In this document: piece by piece, positions 26,499-34,396 of the stretch
How positions within the stretch are numbered: the first letter of the stretch is position 1
Layout of the letters: the number at the start of each line of letters is the position of its first letter
Assembly: GCF_010723735.1 (NCBI RefSeq)
Contig: NZ_BLLB01000002.1
Span: 1,178,001 to 1,242,000 of the forward strand
Reading direction: 5' to 3'
Source of the DNA: Mycolicibacterium hippocampi
GTDB taxonomy: Bacteria; Actinomycetota; Actinomycetes; Mycobacteriales; Mycobacteriaceae
Length of the DNA: 64,000 nt
Made by a program: the position numbers and the translations under genes
Notes under the pieces: model-generated
The model's database searches: none
Seen by the model: the letters and a program-made list of their open reading frames with translations, nothing else
What the model was told of the DNA's origin: nothing

Positions 26499-27283
26499 CG
26501 CAGCCCCTCTGCGCGGTTGGCCGAACGGTCCCGCGCCGGGTCGTAGAGGTGGCTCTCCCCGGCATCGGGGTCGGGCTCACCGGCCAGCGCCCGCCCGACC
26601 AGGATCACTGCGGCCTGGCGCAACCCGGCCGCCTCGACCGCATCGGCGATGTCGGCCACGGTGCCGCGGAGCACCTGCTCACGGGGTTGGGAAGCCCGGT
26701 AGACCACGACCACCGGGCAGTCCGTTCCGTACTCGGGTGCCAGCTCGGCCATCAGTTCCCGGGTCCGGGTGATCGCCAGATGCAGAACCAGGGTCGCGCG
26801 GGTCGCGGCGAACGCCTTCAGCGCCTCGGTCTCGGGCATCGCGGTCGACCGCTGCTGGGTGCGGGTCAGCACCACTGACTGGGCGACCAGCGGGACGGTC
26901 AGCTCCCGGCCGACGCGTGCCGCGGCCGCGGCGTAGGCCGGCACCCCCGGCGTCACCGCCCACGGCACCCCGGCCGCATCGAGTCGGCGGATCTGCTCGG
27001 ACACCGCGGAGTACACCGACGGATCCCCGGAGACCAGGCGAACGACCGTGCGTCCTTCCCGGTGTCCGTCGATGAGGTGCGCCACGATGGCGTCGAGGTC
27101 GAGATCGCTGGTGTCGACGAGTTCGGCGCCGGGCGAACAATTCGCGAGTACGCCGGCGTCGAGGTAAGTGCCGGGGTAGAGGACGATCTGGGCCTCGCCG
27201 AGCAGCCGGGCCGCACGCAGGGTCAGCAGATCCGCGGCACCCGGGCCGGCGCCGACGAACTGCACCGCATTGTCGTCGTCCAT
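26495..27283 (-). CDS. cobM: Precorrin-4 C11-methyltransferase CobM
   Basis: A 262-residue SAM-dependent methylase acting at C-11 of precorrin-4 in aerobic cobalamin synthesis. The uroporphyrin-methylase-type fold starts with VQFVGAGPGAADLLTLRAARLL, then VLYPGTYLDAGVL, VRLVSGDPSVYSAV and TPGVPAYAAAAA. It leads the leftward cobM-bluB operon, convergent with cobFQKU. No cobalamin riboswitch (B12 box) was recognised in the 109 bases upstream. Confidence 0.93.
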   Translation of the reverse strand: MDDDNAVQFVGAGPGAADLLTLRAARLLGEAQIVLYPGTYLDAGVLANCSPGAELVDTSDLDLDAIVAHLIDGHREGRTVVRLVSGDPSVYSAVSEQIRRLDAAGVPWAVTPGVPAYAAAAARVGRELTVPLVAQSVVLTRTQQRSTAMPETEALKAFAATRATLVLHLAITRTRELMAELAPEYGTDCPVVVVYRASQPREQVLRGTVADIADAVEAAGLRQAAVILVGRALAGEPDPDAGESHLYDPARDRSANRAEGLR

Positions 27284-27306
27284 CGGTCGGCAGTCTAGGT
27301 GAGCGC

Positions 27307-27328
27307 TTCGGCGCCAACTGGTGCCGAA
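27307..27328 (-). terminator. Probable stem-loop terminator between tetR and cobM
   Basis: TTCGGCGCC and GGTGCCGAA pair over nine positions (one G-T wobble) with the four-base loop AACT, 65 bases past the TetR stop and 24 bases before cobM, both on the minus strand. There is no T-run. It could separate the two transcripts. Confidence 0.4.
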
Positions 27329-27392
27329 CGTACGGGTTGTGACGGATCAAGGCGGATTCGCGTCAGAAACCGTACTTTCGTGGGGGGCGAGG

Positions 27393-27971
27393 CTACTGCG
27401 GCAGTCCGCCTTCGAGGATCTCCAGCGCCTCGAGGAGGGCAGTGCCCGACATCGGCGCGTCGTCCGCGGCGGCCATCATCACCCCGACCATCGCGCCGGC
27501 GGTGACGCGCATCCGAGAGTCGTCCTCGGCGTAGCCCAGTCGTTTGGCGCATGCCTCGGTGAGCAGCCGGATGGTGTGGATGTACTCGTCGTACAACGCG
27601 CCCTTGGCCTCGGGCAGCGTGTACATCAGGCGCTGCCGGGCGATCGCGTAGTCGTACTCCTCCCCGGCCATCGTCCGGAAAACCTCGCTCACCGCGTGGC
27701 GGTACGCCGCAATCGGGGACATCTCCGCGGGGGCGGCAAGGAACGCCTGGATGATCGGGTCGGTGAACTCATCGGAGATCAGCACCGTCTCTTTGGACGG
27801 GAAGTACCGGAAGAATGTCCGGGGTGAGACGTCGGCGGCCTCGGCGATCTGGTCGACCGTGGTCTCTGCGTACCCGTTCAGTTGGAAGAGGCGGAACGCT
27901 TCACGTCGCACGGTGTCGCGGGTGCGCGTCTTCTTGCGCTCCCGCAGACCGGGTTCGTCGCTGGCGTCCAC
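27393..27971 (-). CDS. TetR-family transcriptional regulator
   Basis: A 192-residue regulator with helix-turn-helix TTVDQIAEAADVSPRTFFRYFPSKETVL near residues 37-64. It is a paralogue of the TetR at 6786-7376 (same RERKK-TR start, SPRTFFRYFP core, IAAYRHA and LMYTLPEAKGALYDEYI in the ligand domain). The GTG at 27971 is the best fit to the paralogue's N-terminus although no clear ribosome site is seen. It lies 23 bases downstream of the lacI-type gene on the same strand, so it may be co-transcribed. No candidate target is evident nearby. Confidence 0.85.
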   Translation of the reverse strand: MDASDEPGLRERKKTRTRDTVRREAFRLFQLNGYAETTVDQIAEAADVSPRTFFRYFPSKETVLISDEFTDPIIQAFLAAPAEMSPIAAYRHAVSEVFRTMAGEEYDYAIARQRLMYTLPEAKGALYDEYIHTIRLLTEACAKRLGYAEDDSRMRVTAGAMVGVMMAAADDAPMSGTALLEALEILEGGLPQ

Positions 27972-27994
27972 GCGTCGATTGTGGCAGCAATCGG

Positions 27995-29017
27995 TCAGTG
28001 GCGCGGTGGCCCTGTGGTCCCGCGGACTATCAGCTTCGGTTCCAGCACCACGTCGGTGGCGGGGCCCGGCCCATCGATGAGCATCTGGATCGCCAACTCG
28101 ACCGCGTTGCGGGCGATCTCGGGTGCGTCCTGATGGATGGTCGTCAGGTCGATACGTGGGTTGTCCGACAGCCGGCTGTCGTCGTACCCGATCAGTGACA
28201 CCTGGCCCGGTATGTCGACACCTGCGCGGGTGAAGACGTCGAGGATGCCCAGTGCGCACCGGTCATTGCCGGCCAGCACCGCGGTGGGCAGCACCGGTGC
28301 CGCGAGCATCATCCGGGCCGCCGCGGCCCCGGCGTCCTCGTTGTGGGCGCCCGGGATGACGGTGATCTCGTCGTCGAGTCCGTGGGCCCGCATCGCCGCC
28401 AGGTAGGCGGCCGACCGGTCCGCTGAACCGGGGTCGGTTGCGCCGTCGACATGATGGATCGTGCGGTGCCCGGACTCCACCAGGTAGTCGACGGCCTGCC
28501 GGACGCCCTTGGCGTCGTCGGTGCGGACGGTGGCCAGGCACGAGTCGGTCCGCAGCTGCGGCAACCGCCGGCAGGCGACCACGACGGGTGCCCGCTCGGC
28601 CAGCTCGTAGAAGAACTCCGGTGGTGAGCTGGTGCCCAGCAGGATGAGCCCGCCGCACCGATGGCTGAGCAGCGAGTCGATGACGGTGCTCTCGTCGCGG
28701 TCGGGCAGTTTGGCCGACAGCAGCACGTCATAGCCCAACCGTTCGGCGGCCGGGTAGATGTGGGTGACCAGTTCGGAATCGAACAGCTGCCGGACATCGG
28801 TCATGACTCCCAGCGTGCGACTGCGGCCCTGCGCCAACAGTCGCGCCGCCGAATCCGGTTGGTAGCCGATCTCTTCGGCGATCGCGAGCACCCGCTGCCG
28901 GGTCTCCTCGCTGGCCCCCGGCTTGCCGTCGAGGATGAACGACACCAGTGTGCGCGACACCCCGGCACGCTCGGCGACCTGGGCCATCGTCGGACGACGC
29001 CGGCGCGGTGTGTTCAC
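27995..29017 (-). CDS. iolR: LacI-family transcriptional repressor of the inositol genes
   Basis: A 340-residue LacI repressor. The N-terminal helix-turn-helix PTMAQVAERAGVSRTLVSFILDGKPGASEETRQRV (residues about 9-43) includes the usual hinge region, followed by the sugar-binding core (TLGVMTDVRQLFDSELVTHIY, LILLGTSSP, VLAGNDRCALGILDVF, QVSLIGYDDS). It is divergent from iolT, and the perfect palindrome at 29091-29106 in the shared promoter has the central CG typical of LacI operators. The likely inducer is an inositol or a pathway intermediate. The gene name iolR is given by position only. GTG 29017 has GGAAGG upstream; the frame is open to 29083 but that would cover the promoter. Confidence 0.85.
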   Translation of the reverse strand: MNTPRRRRPTMAQVAERAGVSRTLVSFILDGKPGASEETRQRVLAIAEEIGYQPDSAARLLAQGRSRTLGVMTDVRQLFDSELVTHIYPAAERLGYDVLLSAKLPDRDESTVIDSLLSHRCGGLILLGTSSPPEFFYELAERAPVVVACRRLPQLRTDSCLATVRTDDAKGVRQAVDYLVESGHRTIHHVDGATDPGSADRSAAYLAAMRAHGLDDEITVIPGAHNEDAGAAAARMMLAAPVLPTAVLAGNDRCALGILDVFTRAGVDIPGQVSLIGYDDSRLSDNPRIDLTTIHQDAPEIARNAVELAIQMLIDGPGPATDVVLEPKLIVRGTTGPPRH

Positions 29018-29044
29018 GGTGGCAGAACCTTCCGGGAGTGACGG

Positions 29045-29074
29045 TTGACACATTCCAGGGGACGGGTTCATAGT
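29045..29074 (+). promoter_or_regulatory. Probable iolT promoter
   Basis: A perfect -35 hexamer TTGACA (29045-29050) is followed after 18 bases by CATAGT (29069-29074) as a weak -10. The LacI-type operators begin eight bases further on, where a bound repressor would block escape of polymerase. Promoter assignment is inferred from sequence only. Confidence 0.5.
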
Positions 29075-29077
29075 AGA

Positions 29078-29106
29078 CCTCACGCGCGTTACTAACGCGC
29101 GTTAGT
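29078..29106. promoter_or_regulatory. Tandem LacI-type operators in the lacI-iolT divergent promoter
   Basis: ACTAACGCGCGTTAGT (29091-29106) is a perfect 16-base palindrome with central CG. An overlapping degenerate copy, CCTCACGCGCGTTACT (29078-29093), repeats the same CGCGCGTTA half-site and shares three bases with it. The pair lies 20 bases before the iolT start and 61 bases from the repressor start. This is a strong operator candidate for the LacI protein at 27995-29017. Confidence 0.75.
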
Positions 29107-29126
29107 CGGAGAAAAGAGGTCCGCTG

Positions 29127-30539
29127 ATGTCCGTGCAAGAGGCTGCCGCCCCACCGGGCCGGTTCCTGACCAAGCTGACGGTCATCGCCACCCTCGGCGG
29201 GCTGTTGTTCGGCTACGACACCGGTGTGATCTCCGGCGCACTGCTGTACATGAAGGACGACCTCGCGCTGTCGCCGTTCGGCGAGGCCACGGTGGTCAGC
29301 TCTTTGCTGTTCCCGGGCGCGGCCTTCGGTGCGCTCTTCGGCGGCCGGGTGGCCGACCGGATCGGACGCAAACGCACCCTGCTGGTCTGTGCCGGTCTGT
29401 TCCTGGTCGGTGCGATCGGCTGCGCGCTCGCCCCGAACGTCCAGATCATGGTCGCCGCCCGGATCATCCTCGGCCTCGGGGTGGGCGCCGCCGCGGTGAC
29501 GTGCCCGCTGTACCTGGCGGAGATGGCCCCGGCCGACCGGCGTGGGCGCATGGTCACCATCAACGAGCTGATGATCGTCACCGGCCAGATGCTCGCCTTC
29601 GCCACCAATGCCCTGCTCGACCGTTTGATCCAGGATCCGCATGTGTGGCGGACCATGCTCGGCGTGGCGGCGATCCCCGCCGTGGCGCTGCTGATCGGAA
29701 TGCTGGTCCTTCCGGACTCGCCGCGGTGGTACGCGGTGCAGAGCAGGCTGCCGGAGGCACGAAAAGTGTTGTCCCTGAGCAGAACGCCACGCGACGCAGA
29801 GATCGAGTACGCCGTCATCGTCGAGCACACCAACCACATGCTCAAGGCGAAAGCCACACCGTTCTCGGTGATCCGCGACGTCCCGTGGATCCGGCGGATC
29901 GTCATCATCGGGTGCGGGCTGGCCATCGTGCAGCAGGCCACCGGGATCAACACCGTCAACTACTACGCACCCACCATTCTCGAACAGAGCGGCCTGGGCG
30001 TCAGCGCCTCGCTGGTGGCCACCATCGCTGTCGGCGTGACCTCGGTGATCACCACGATCATCGGCATCATCCTGTTGGGCTACATCGGCCGGCGCACGAT
30101 GCTGCTCATCGGATTCGCCGGTGTCGCCGCGTCTCAGGCCGCGCTGGCAGCGACGTTCCTGCTGTCCGCGTCGACCACCCGCAGCTACGTGATCCTCGCG
30201 TGCATGGTGGTGTTCGTCGGCTTCGTGCAGATGTTCATCGGAACCTGCGTCTGGCTGCTGTTATCGGAGATCTTCCCGCTGTCGGTGCGCGGCTTCGCGA
30301 TGGGCATCGCGGTCTTCGTGCTGTGGTGCACCAACGCGGTCATCTCGTTCGTGTTCCCACTGCTGAACAACTCGTTGGGTTCCACCGGAACCTTCGCGTT
30401 GTTCGTGCTCGTCAACATCGGGTCGTTCGTCTTCGTGCGGCGGCTCGTCCCCGAGACCAAGGGCACCTCCCTCGAACAGCTCGAAGAACGCCTGGAAGCC
30501 GACGGGACCTCTCCACTGAATGAAAGGACCTCTGTATGA
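29127..30539 (+). CDS. iolT: MFS sugar porter, probable myo-inositol transporter
   Basis: A 470-residue 12-helix transporter of the sugar porter family. It shows the family motifs GLLFGYDTGVISGAL (helix 1), GGRVADRIGRKRT (loop 2-3), the PDSPRWY motif after helix 6, QQATGINTVNYYAPTI in helix 7 and PETKGTSLEQLEE at the C-terminus. The proton-coupled import of myo-inositol is proposed because the following genes encode inositol catabolism enzymes and a LacI repressor is divergent. The ATG follows AAAAGAGG. Its stop overlaps the start of iolE (ATGA). Confidence 0.92.
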   Translation: MSVQEAAAPPGRFLTKLTVIATLGGLLFGYDTGVISGALLYMKDDLALSPFGEATVVSSLLFPGAAFGALFGGRVADRIGRKRTLLVCAGLFLVGAIGCALAPNVQIMVAARIILGLGVGAAAVTCPLYLAEMAPADRRGRMVTINELMIVTGQMLAFATNALLDRLIQDPHVWRTMLGVAAIPAVALLIGMLVLPDSPRWYAVQSRLPEARKVLSLSRTPRDAEIEYAVIVEHTNHMLKAKATPFSVIRDVPWIRRIVIIGCGLAIVQQATGINTVNYYAPTILEQSGLGVSASLVATIAVGVTSVITTIIGIILLGYIGRRTMLLIGFAGVAASQAALAATFLLSASTTRSYVILACMVVFVGFVQMFIGTCVWLLLSEIFPLSVRGFAMGIAVFVLWCTNAVISFVFPLLNNSLGSTGTFALFVLVNIGSFVFVRRLVPETKGTSLEQLEERLEADGTSPLNERTSV

Positions 30540-31441
30540 GTACGATTCGTGTTGGCTCCGCCCCCGACTCCTGGGGCGTGTGGTTCCCAGACGACCCGCA
30601 GCAGACGCCATACACCCGCTTCCTCGACGAGGTCGCCGCATCGGGATACGAATGGATCGAACTCGGCCCGTACGGCTACCTTCCGACCGACCCCGACAAG
30701 CTCGCCGACGAGCTCACCGCGCGCGGACTGAAGCTGTCGGCAGGCACGGTGTTCGAGCATCTGCACCAGAACGATTCCTGGTCGGCGGTGTGGAAGCAGA
30801 TCGAGGACGTCGCGAAGCTCACCGCCGCAGTCGGCGGCAAGCACGTCGTCGTCATCCCCGAGATGTGGCGCGACCCCGCCACCGGTGAGGTGCTCGAGGA
30901 CCGCAACCTCACCGAGGAGCAGTGGCTCAAGAAGACCGGCGGAATGAACGACCTCGGCAAGGCGATGTTCGAAACCTACGGTGTACACGCGCAATACCAC
31001 CCGCACGCCGACTCGCACGTGGACACCGAGGACAACGTCTACCGCTTCCTCGACGGCACCGACAGTCGCTACGTCAACCTGTGCCTGGACACCGGACACA
31101 TCTCGTACTGCGGCGGAGACAACATCGCGATCATCCGGCGCGCCCCCGAGCGCATCGGCTATCTGCACCTCAAGCAGGTCGATCCCGAGGTCCGGGCGAA
31201 GGTCGAGGCCCAGGACCTTCCGTTCGGCCAAGCCGTCAAGCTGGGCGCGATGATCGAACCGCCACTGGGCATTCCGGAGATGCCGCCGCTGCTGGCCGAG
31301 ATCGAGAAGCTGGGGATCGACGTGTTCGCGATCGTGGAGCAGGACATGTACCCGTGCGAGGTCGACGCACCGCTGCCCATTGCCCAGCGCACCCGCAAGT
31401 ATCTGGGGTCCTGCGGGATCCCGTCCATCCGCTTCAACTGA
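30536..31441 (+). CDS. iolE: Inosose dehydratase-like sugar phosphate isomerase/epimerase (IolE)
   Basis: A 301-residue TIM-barrel protein of the AP-endonuclease-2 superfamily. The start (VGSAPDSWGVWFPDDP), the TVFEHLHQN and YHPHADSHVDTEDN segments and LCLDTGHISYCGGDN with metal-ligand acids and histidines match IolE, which dehydrates scyllo-inosose to diketo-inositol. The overlapping ATGA with iolT shows a shared transcript. Assignment between IolE and the IolI isomerase rests on order and on the first segment; I prefer IolE. Confidence 0.8.
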   Translation: MSTIRVGSAPDSWGVWFPDDPQQTPYTRFLDEVAASGYEWIELGPYGYLPTDPDKLADELTARGLKLSAGTVFEHLHQNDSWSAVWKQIEDVAKLTAAVGGKHVVVIPEMWRDPATGEVLEDRNLTEEQWLKKTGGMNDLGKAMFETYGVHAQYHPHADSHVDTEDNVYRFLDGTDSRYVNLCLDTGHISYCGGDNIAIIRRAPERIGYLHLKQVDPEVRAKVEAQDLPFGQAVKLGAMIEPPLGIPEMPPLLAEIEKLGIDVFAIVEQDMYPCEVDAPLPIAQRTRKYLGSCGIPSIRFN

Positions 31442-31459
31442 TTTTCGAGGAGTAAGAGC

Positions 31460-32491
31460 ATGACTGAGCTGCGTGTGGCAGTGCTGGGTGTCGGGCTGAT
31501 CGGTGCCCAGCACGTCGACCGGATCGAGCGCAGGATCAAGGGCGCCAGGCTTGCGGTCGTCAACGATTACGTCACGGAGAAGGCCGAGCAGGTGGCGGCG
31601 GGCATCGTGGGTTGCCGGGCGGTGTCGGATCCGCTGGACGCGATCGCCGATCCTGACGTCGATGCGGTGGTGCTGGCGACCCCCGGTCCCACGCACGAAA
31701 AGCAGTTGCTTGCCTGCCTGGAACACGGCAAACCGGTGCTGTGCGAAAAACCGCTGACCACCGACGTGGCGACCGCTCTCGAGCTGGTCAAGCGGGAAGC
31801 GGAGCTGGGCCGCAAGCTGATCCAGGTCGGCTTCATGCGCAGGTTCGACGACGAGTACGCCGCGTTGCGCGCGATGATCGCGGCCGGCGAGCTCGGCGAG
31901 CCTCTGGTGATGCACTGCGCGCACCGAAACCCCGCGGTCCCGCAAGGGTTCAACAGCGAGATGGTGGTGCGTGATTCGCTGGTGCACGAGATCGACGTCG
32001 CCCGCTTCATGTTCGGTGAGGAGATCACCTCCATCCAGATGGTCAAGCCGGCGCCGAACCCCGCGGCGCCTGGCGGGCTCGCCGATCCGCAGATCGCGAT
32101 CCTGCGCACCGGCACCGGCAAGCACGTCGACGTCGAACTGTTTGTCACCACCGGCATCGCCTACGAGGTGCGCACCGAGGTGGTCGGTGAGAAGGGCAGC
32201 GCGACGATCGGTTTGGACGTCAACCTGGTCCGCAAGTCCGTTCCGGGAGCCTGGGGTGGCGCCATCACCCCGAGCTTCAAGGAACGATTCGGTCGCGCAT
32301 TCGACACCGAGATCCAGCGCTGGGTGGACGCGGTGCGCCGCGGACCCGGAACCGGCGTATACGTCGACGGGCCGGGCGCCTGGGACGGCTACGCCGCCGC
32401 CGCGGTCTGTGAAGCCGGCGTCGAATCGTTGAACACCGGACTACCCGTGGCGGTCACCCTTGCCGACCGCGACTCCATCAAGGGGGCATGA
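31460..32491 (+). CDS. iolG: Gfo/Idh/MocA-family inositol 2-dehydrogenase
   Basis: A 343-residue NAD-dependent dehydrogenase converting myo-inositol to 2-keto-myo-inositol. The Rossmann motif VAVLGVGLIGAQHV is at residues 6-19, the catalytic lysine lies in CEKPLTT, and the substrate-site segment SLVHEIDVARFMFG holds the conserved Asp and His of IolG-type enzymes. GAGGAGTAAGAGC precedes the ATG. Position between iolE and iolH in an iolT-led operon supports the role. Other cyclitol or sugar substrates are possible. Confidence 0.87.
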   Translation: MTELRVAVLGVGLIGAQHVDRIERRIKGARLAVVNDYVTEKAEQVAAGIVGCRAVSDPLDAIADPDVDAVVLATPGPTHEKQLLACLEHGKPVLCEKPLTTDVATALELVKREAELGRKLIQVGFMRRFDDEYAALRAMIAAGELGEPLVMHCAHRNPAVPQGFNSEMVVRDSLVHEIDVARFMFGEEITSIQMVKPAPNPAAPGGLADPQIAILRTGTGKHVDVELFVTTGIAYEVRTEVVGEKGSATIGLDVNLVRKSVPGAWGGAITPSFKERFGRAFDTEIQRWVDAVRRGPGTGVYVDGPGAWDGYAAAAVCEAGVESLNTGLPVAVTLADRDSIKGA

Positions 32492-32492
32492 C

Positions 32493-33365
32493 ATGAAGAT
32501 CGCTTTGGATCCGACGCCGTTTCATCATGATTTCGGGTTGTTGGACCTTCCGCGGGTGGTCGCCGATCTGGGCTTCGACCATCTGCAGTTGACGCCGCAC
32601 CGCGATTTCATCCCGTTCTTCAACCATCCGCGCGCGGATGACGACCTGGTGGCCAAGTTCCGCAAGGCGTGTGCTGATGCCGGGGTCGGGATCGCGTCGG
32701 TGTTGCCGGTGCTGCGCTGGTCGGGTCCCGACGAGGACGCCCGCGAGGCTGCGGTGCGCAACTGGAAGCGCGTTGTCCAGATCACGGTGGATCTCGGGGT
32801 GAACGTGATCAACACCGAGTTCTCCGGTCGCCCGGAGCGTGCCGAGGAGTCCGAGCGGGCGTTCTTCCGGTCGATGGAGGAGTTGGTGCCGATCTTCGAA
32901 CGCGAAGGCATCGACGTGCGGATCGACCCGCACCCTGATGACTTCGTCGAAGACGGTATGGAGGCACTGCGGATCATCCGTGGGGTGAACTCTCCCAACA
33001 TCGGCATGGTCTTCGTCGCGTGCCACGCTTTCCACATGGGCGGCTCGATGGCCGACATCATCGCGGCGGCGGGGGAGAAGCTGCGGTTGGTGCATGTGGC
33101 CGACACGATGGATCACCACCGCAGCCACGGGTTGCGCTACATCACCAATCCGCCGGGTAATCCGGTGCGGGTGCATCAGCATCTCAAGATCGGTGACGGC
33201 GACATCGACTGGGACGAGTTCTTCTCCGCGCTGGCCGGGATCGGCTTCTACGACCGCGACGACACCGTGATGGTCTCGAGTGTGTTCGCCGAAGACGAAG
33301 CCGCTCAGGATGTGTCGCGCTACCAGCTGGCGACCATGACCGACTACGTCACCAAATACCGCTGA
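32493..33365 (+). CDS. iolH: IolH-like sugar phosphate isomerase/epimerase
   Basis: A 290-residue TIM-barrel protein. The start MKIALDPTPFHHDFGLLD and the phrase LTPHRDFIPFFNHPRAD are characteristic of IolH, a conserved but biochemically unclear member of actinobacterial inositol clusters. Metal-site residues appear in INTEFSGRPE, IDPHPDDF and FVACHAFHMGGS. The ATG starts one base after the iolG TGA, with AAGGGGG ahead. A long inverted repeat begins three bases after its stop. Confidence 0.8.
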   Translation: MKIALDPTPFHHDFGLLDLPRVVADLGFDHLQLTPHRDFIPFFNHPRADDDLVAKFRKACADAGVGIASVLPVLRWSGPDEDAREAAVRNWKRVVQITVDLGVNVINTEFSGRPERAEESERAFFRSMEELVPIFEREGIDVRIDPHPDDFVEDGMEALRIIRGVNSPNIGMVFVACHAFHMGGSMADIIAAAGEKLRLVHVADTMDHHRSHGLRYITNPPGNPVRVHQHLKIGDGDIDWDEFFSALAGIGFYDRDDTVMVSSVFAEDEAAQDVSRYQLATMTDYVTKYR

Positions 33366-33367
33366 CC

Positions 33368-33437
33368 CTCCGCCGGAACGGTATTCCAGCAGGCGCCCAC
33401 TCGGCATTTTCCTGCTGGAACGCAGTTCCGGCGGGAG
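33368..33437. repeat. Dispersed long inverted repeat, copy 1
   Basis: Arms of about 25 bases (33368-33392 and 33412-33437) pair with a few mismatches around a 20-base loop. The left arm runs CTCCGCCGGAACGGTATTCC and then AGCAG; the right arm begins CTGCTGGAACG. An almost identical unit lies at 46738-46806. It starts three bases after the iolH stop, so it may act as a terminator, and it ends close to the first recognisable codons of the next TetR gene. Inside each left arm GGAACGGTATTCC is itself a small palindrome. Confidence 0.75.
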
Positions 33438-33570
33438 GCGTCGCGGAACTACAGTTGTCGAAATAGAGACCAGACGAAAGCCCAACCCGGCCGAGCGGCG
33501 CCGTCAGCTGTGCGACGCCGCCATCGCGCTGCTGGCCGAGGACGGCGCTCGCGGCCTGAGCCACCTCAAG

Positions 33571-34083
33571 GTGGACCGTCGCGCGGGTGTTGCTGACGGC
33601 ACCACCTCCTTCTACTACCGCACCCGCTCGGCGCTGCTGCAGGGCGTCGCGGACCAGATCGTCGGCTACGACGTCGAGGCATTTGCCGAGGCGTTCGCAG
33701 ACGAACCGACCGACGGGGGCGACGCCATCCTGTCGATGCTGGCCGGGCAGATGTTGCGGATCCGGGAAGAGCCGAATCTGTCACGGACCCGCGCTCGTCT
33801 GCAGTTGACGATGCTGTCCAAGCGCGACGCGGACCTGGCGGCCGGGTTCCAAGAGGTTTTCGAGAGTTACCGGTCGCTGGCCGAGCGTCTTGTCGTCGCG
33901 GTCCAACCCGGCCGGGCACCGCTCGATGGCCGGCTGGTGGCCGAGCAGGCTTCGGTGCTGCTGACATTTCTCAGCGGGATGGTGTTCGGGTTCGCCAACG
34001 GAGCGACCGAACCGGCGAGTGGCGAGCACATCGCGCGGCAGATCCGCGCAGTCATCCTCGGGGTGGCCGTCGAGTGCGGCTGA
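33571..34083 (+). CDS. TetR-family regulator lacking a canonical upstream start
   Basis: The first ATG/GTG/TTG in this frame is GTG 33571, giving 170 residues, but recognisable TetR sequence begins earlier: translation from about 33466 reads ETRRKPNPAERRRQLCDAAI and continues in frame into LLAEDGARGLSHLKVDRRAGVADGTTSFYYRTRSALL, so the first helices of the DNA-binding domain would be lost if 33571 were used. Between the in-frame TGA at 33337 and 33571 there is no ATG, GTG or TTG. Either a rare start (for example ATA 33463) is used, or the original start was lost, perhaps when the repeat at 33368-33437 arose. The C-terminal ligand domain is complete. Confidence 0.75.
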   Translation: MDRRAGVADGTTSFYYRTRSALLQGVADQIVGYDVEAFAEAFADEPTDGGDAILSMLAGQMLRIREEPNLSRTRARLQLTMLSKRDADLAAGFQEVFESYRSLAERLVVAVQPGRAPLDGRLVAEQASVLLTFLSGMVFGFANGATEPASGEHIARQIRAVILGVAVECG

Positions 34084-34113
34084 CGGGCAGCGCACAGGAT
34101 CCGGGACAGCGAA

Positions 34114-34132
34114 TAAGGTCACCCTAACTTAG
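34114..34132. promoter_or_regulatory. Possible IdeR iron-box-like sequence
   Basis: TAAGGTCACCCTAACTTAG agrees with the mycobacterial iron box TTAGGTTAGGCTAACCTAA at 13 of 19 positions by my count. It lies 27 bases ahead of the CysJ-like remnant. The match is moderate and the downstream gene is decayed, so the site may be a relic. Confidence 0.35.
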
Positions 34133-34158
34133 GTCTGCTTACTTGGTGGCCGGAAGGG

Positions 34159-34392
34159 GTGACGCGAGCGTTGCCGCAGCACCGTATGCTGGCCCACGCC
34201 GCCGAGTTGTATGCCTGGCTGCAGCAGGGCGCCCACCTCTACGTCTGCGGCGACGCCGACCGGATGGCCCGCGACGTCCACTGCGCGCTGCACGAAGTCG
34301 TTGCCTTGGCAGCGGGATTGGACGACGACGGTGCCCACGCATACATCAACGACCTGATCGCGCAGCGGCGTTACCTATGCGACGTGTACTGA
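34159..34392 (+). pseudogene. C-terminal remnant of a CysJ-type NADPH flavoprotein reductase
   Basis: Only 77 residues remain. QHRMLAHAAELYAWLQQGAHLYVCGDADRMARDVHCAL and the ending INDLIAQRRYLCDVY match the last 70 residues of sulfite reductase flavoprotein/cytochrome P450 reductase proteins, including the VCGDA-x-x-MA-x-DV NADP-binding motif and the C-terminal aromatic. The flavodoxin, FAD and upper NADP domains (about 500 residues) are missing; the preceding sequence is intergenic. It is therefore a decayed gene end rather than a working enzyme. A possible iron box sits just upstream. Confidence 0.7.
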
Positions 34393-34396
34393 GCCG

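Noticed and set aside
27284..27392. Cobalamin riboswitch upstream of cobM
   Set aside because: No B12-box-like sequence was recognised; the gap holds a stem-loop and a GTACGG/CCGTAC inverted repeat instead.
30185..32125. Long minus-strand open frame (646 codons) across iolE and iolG
   Set aside because: It is antisense to two well-supported genes and its translation is Arg/Gly/Asp-rich low-complexity sequence without family features; GC-rich codon use leaves such frames open by chance.
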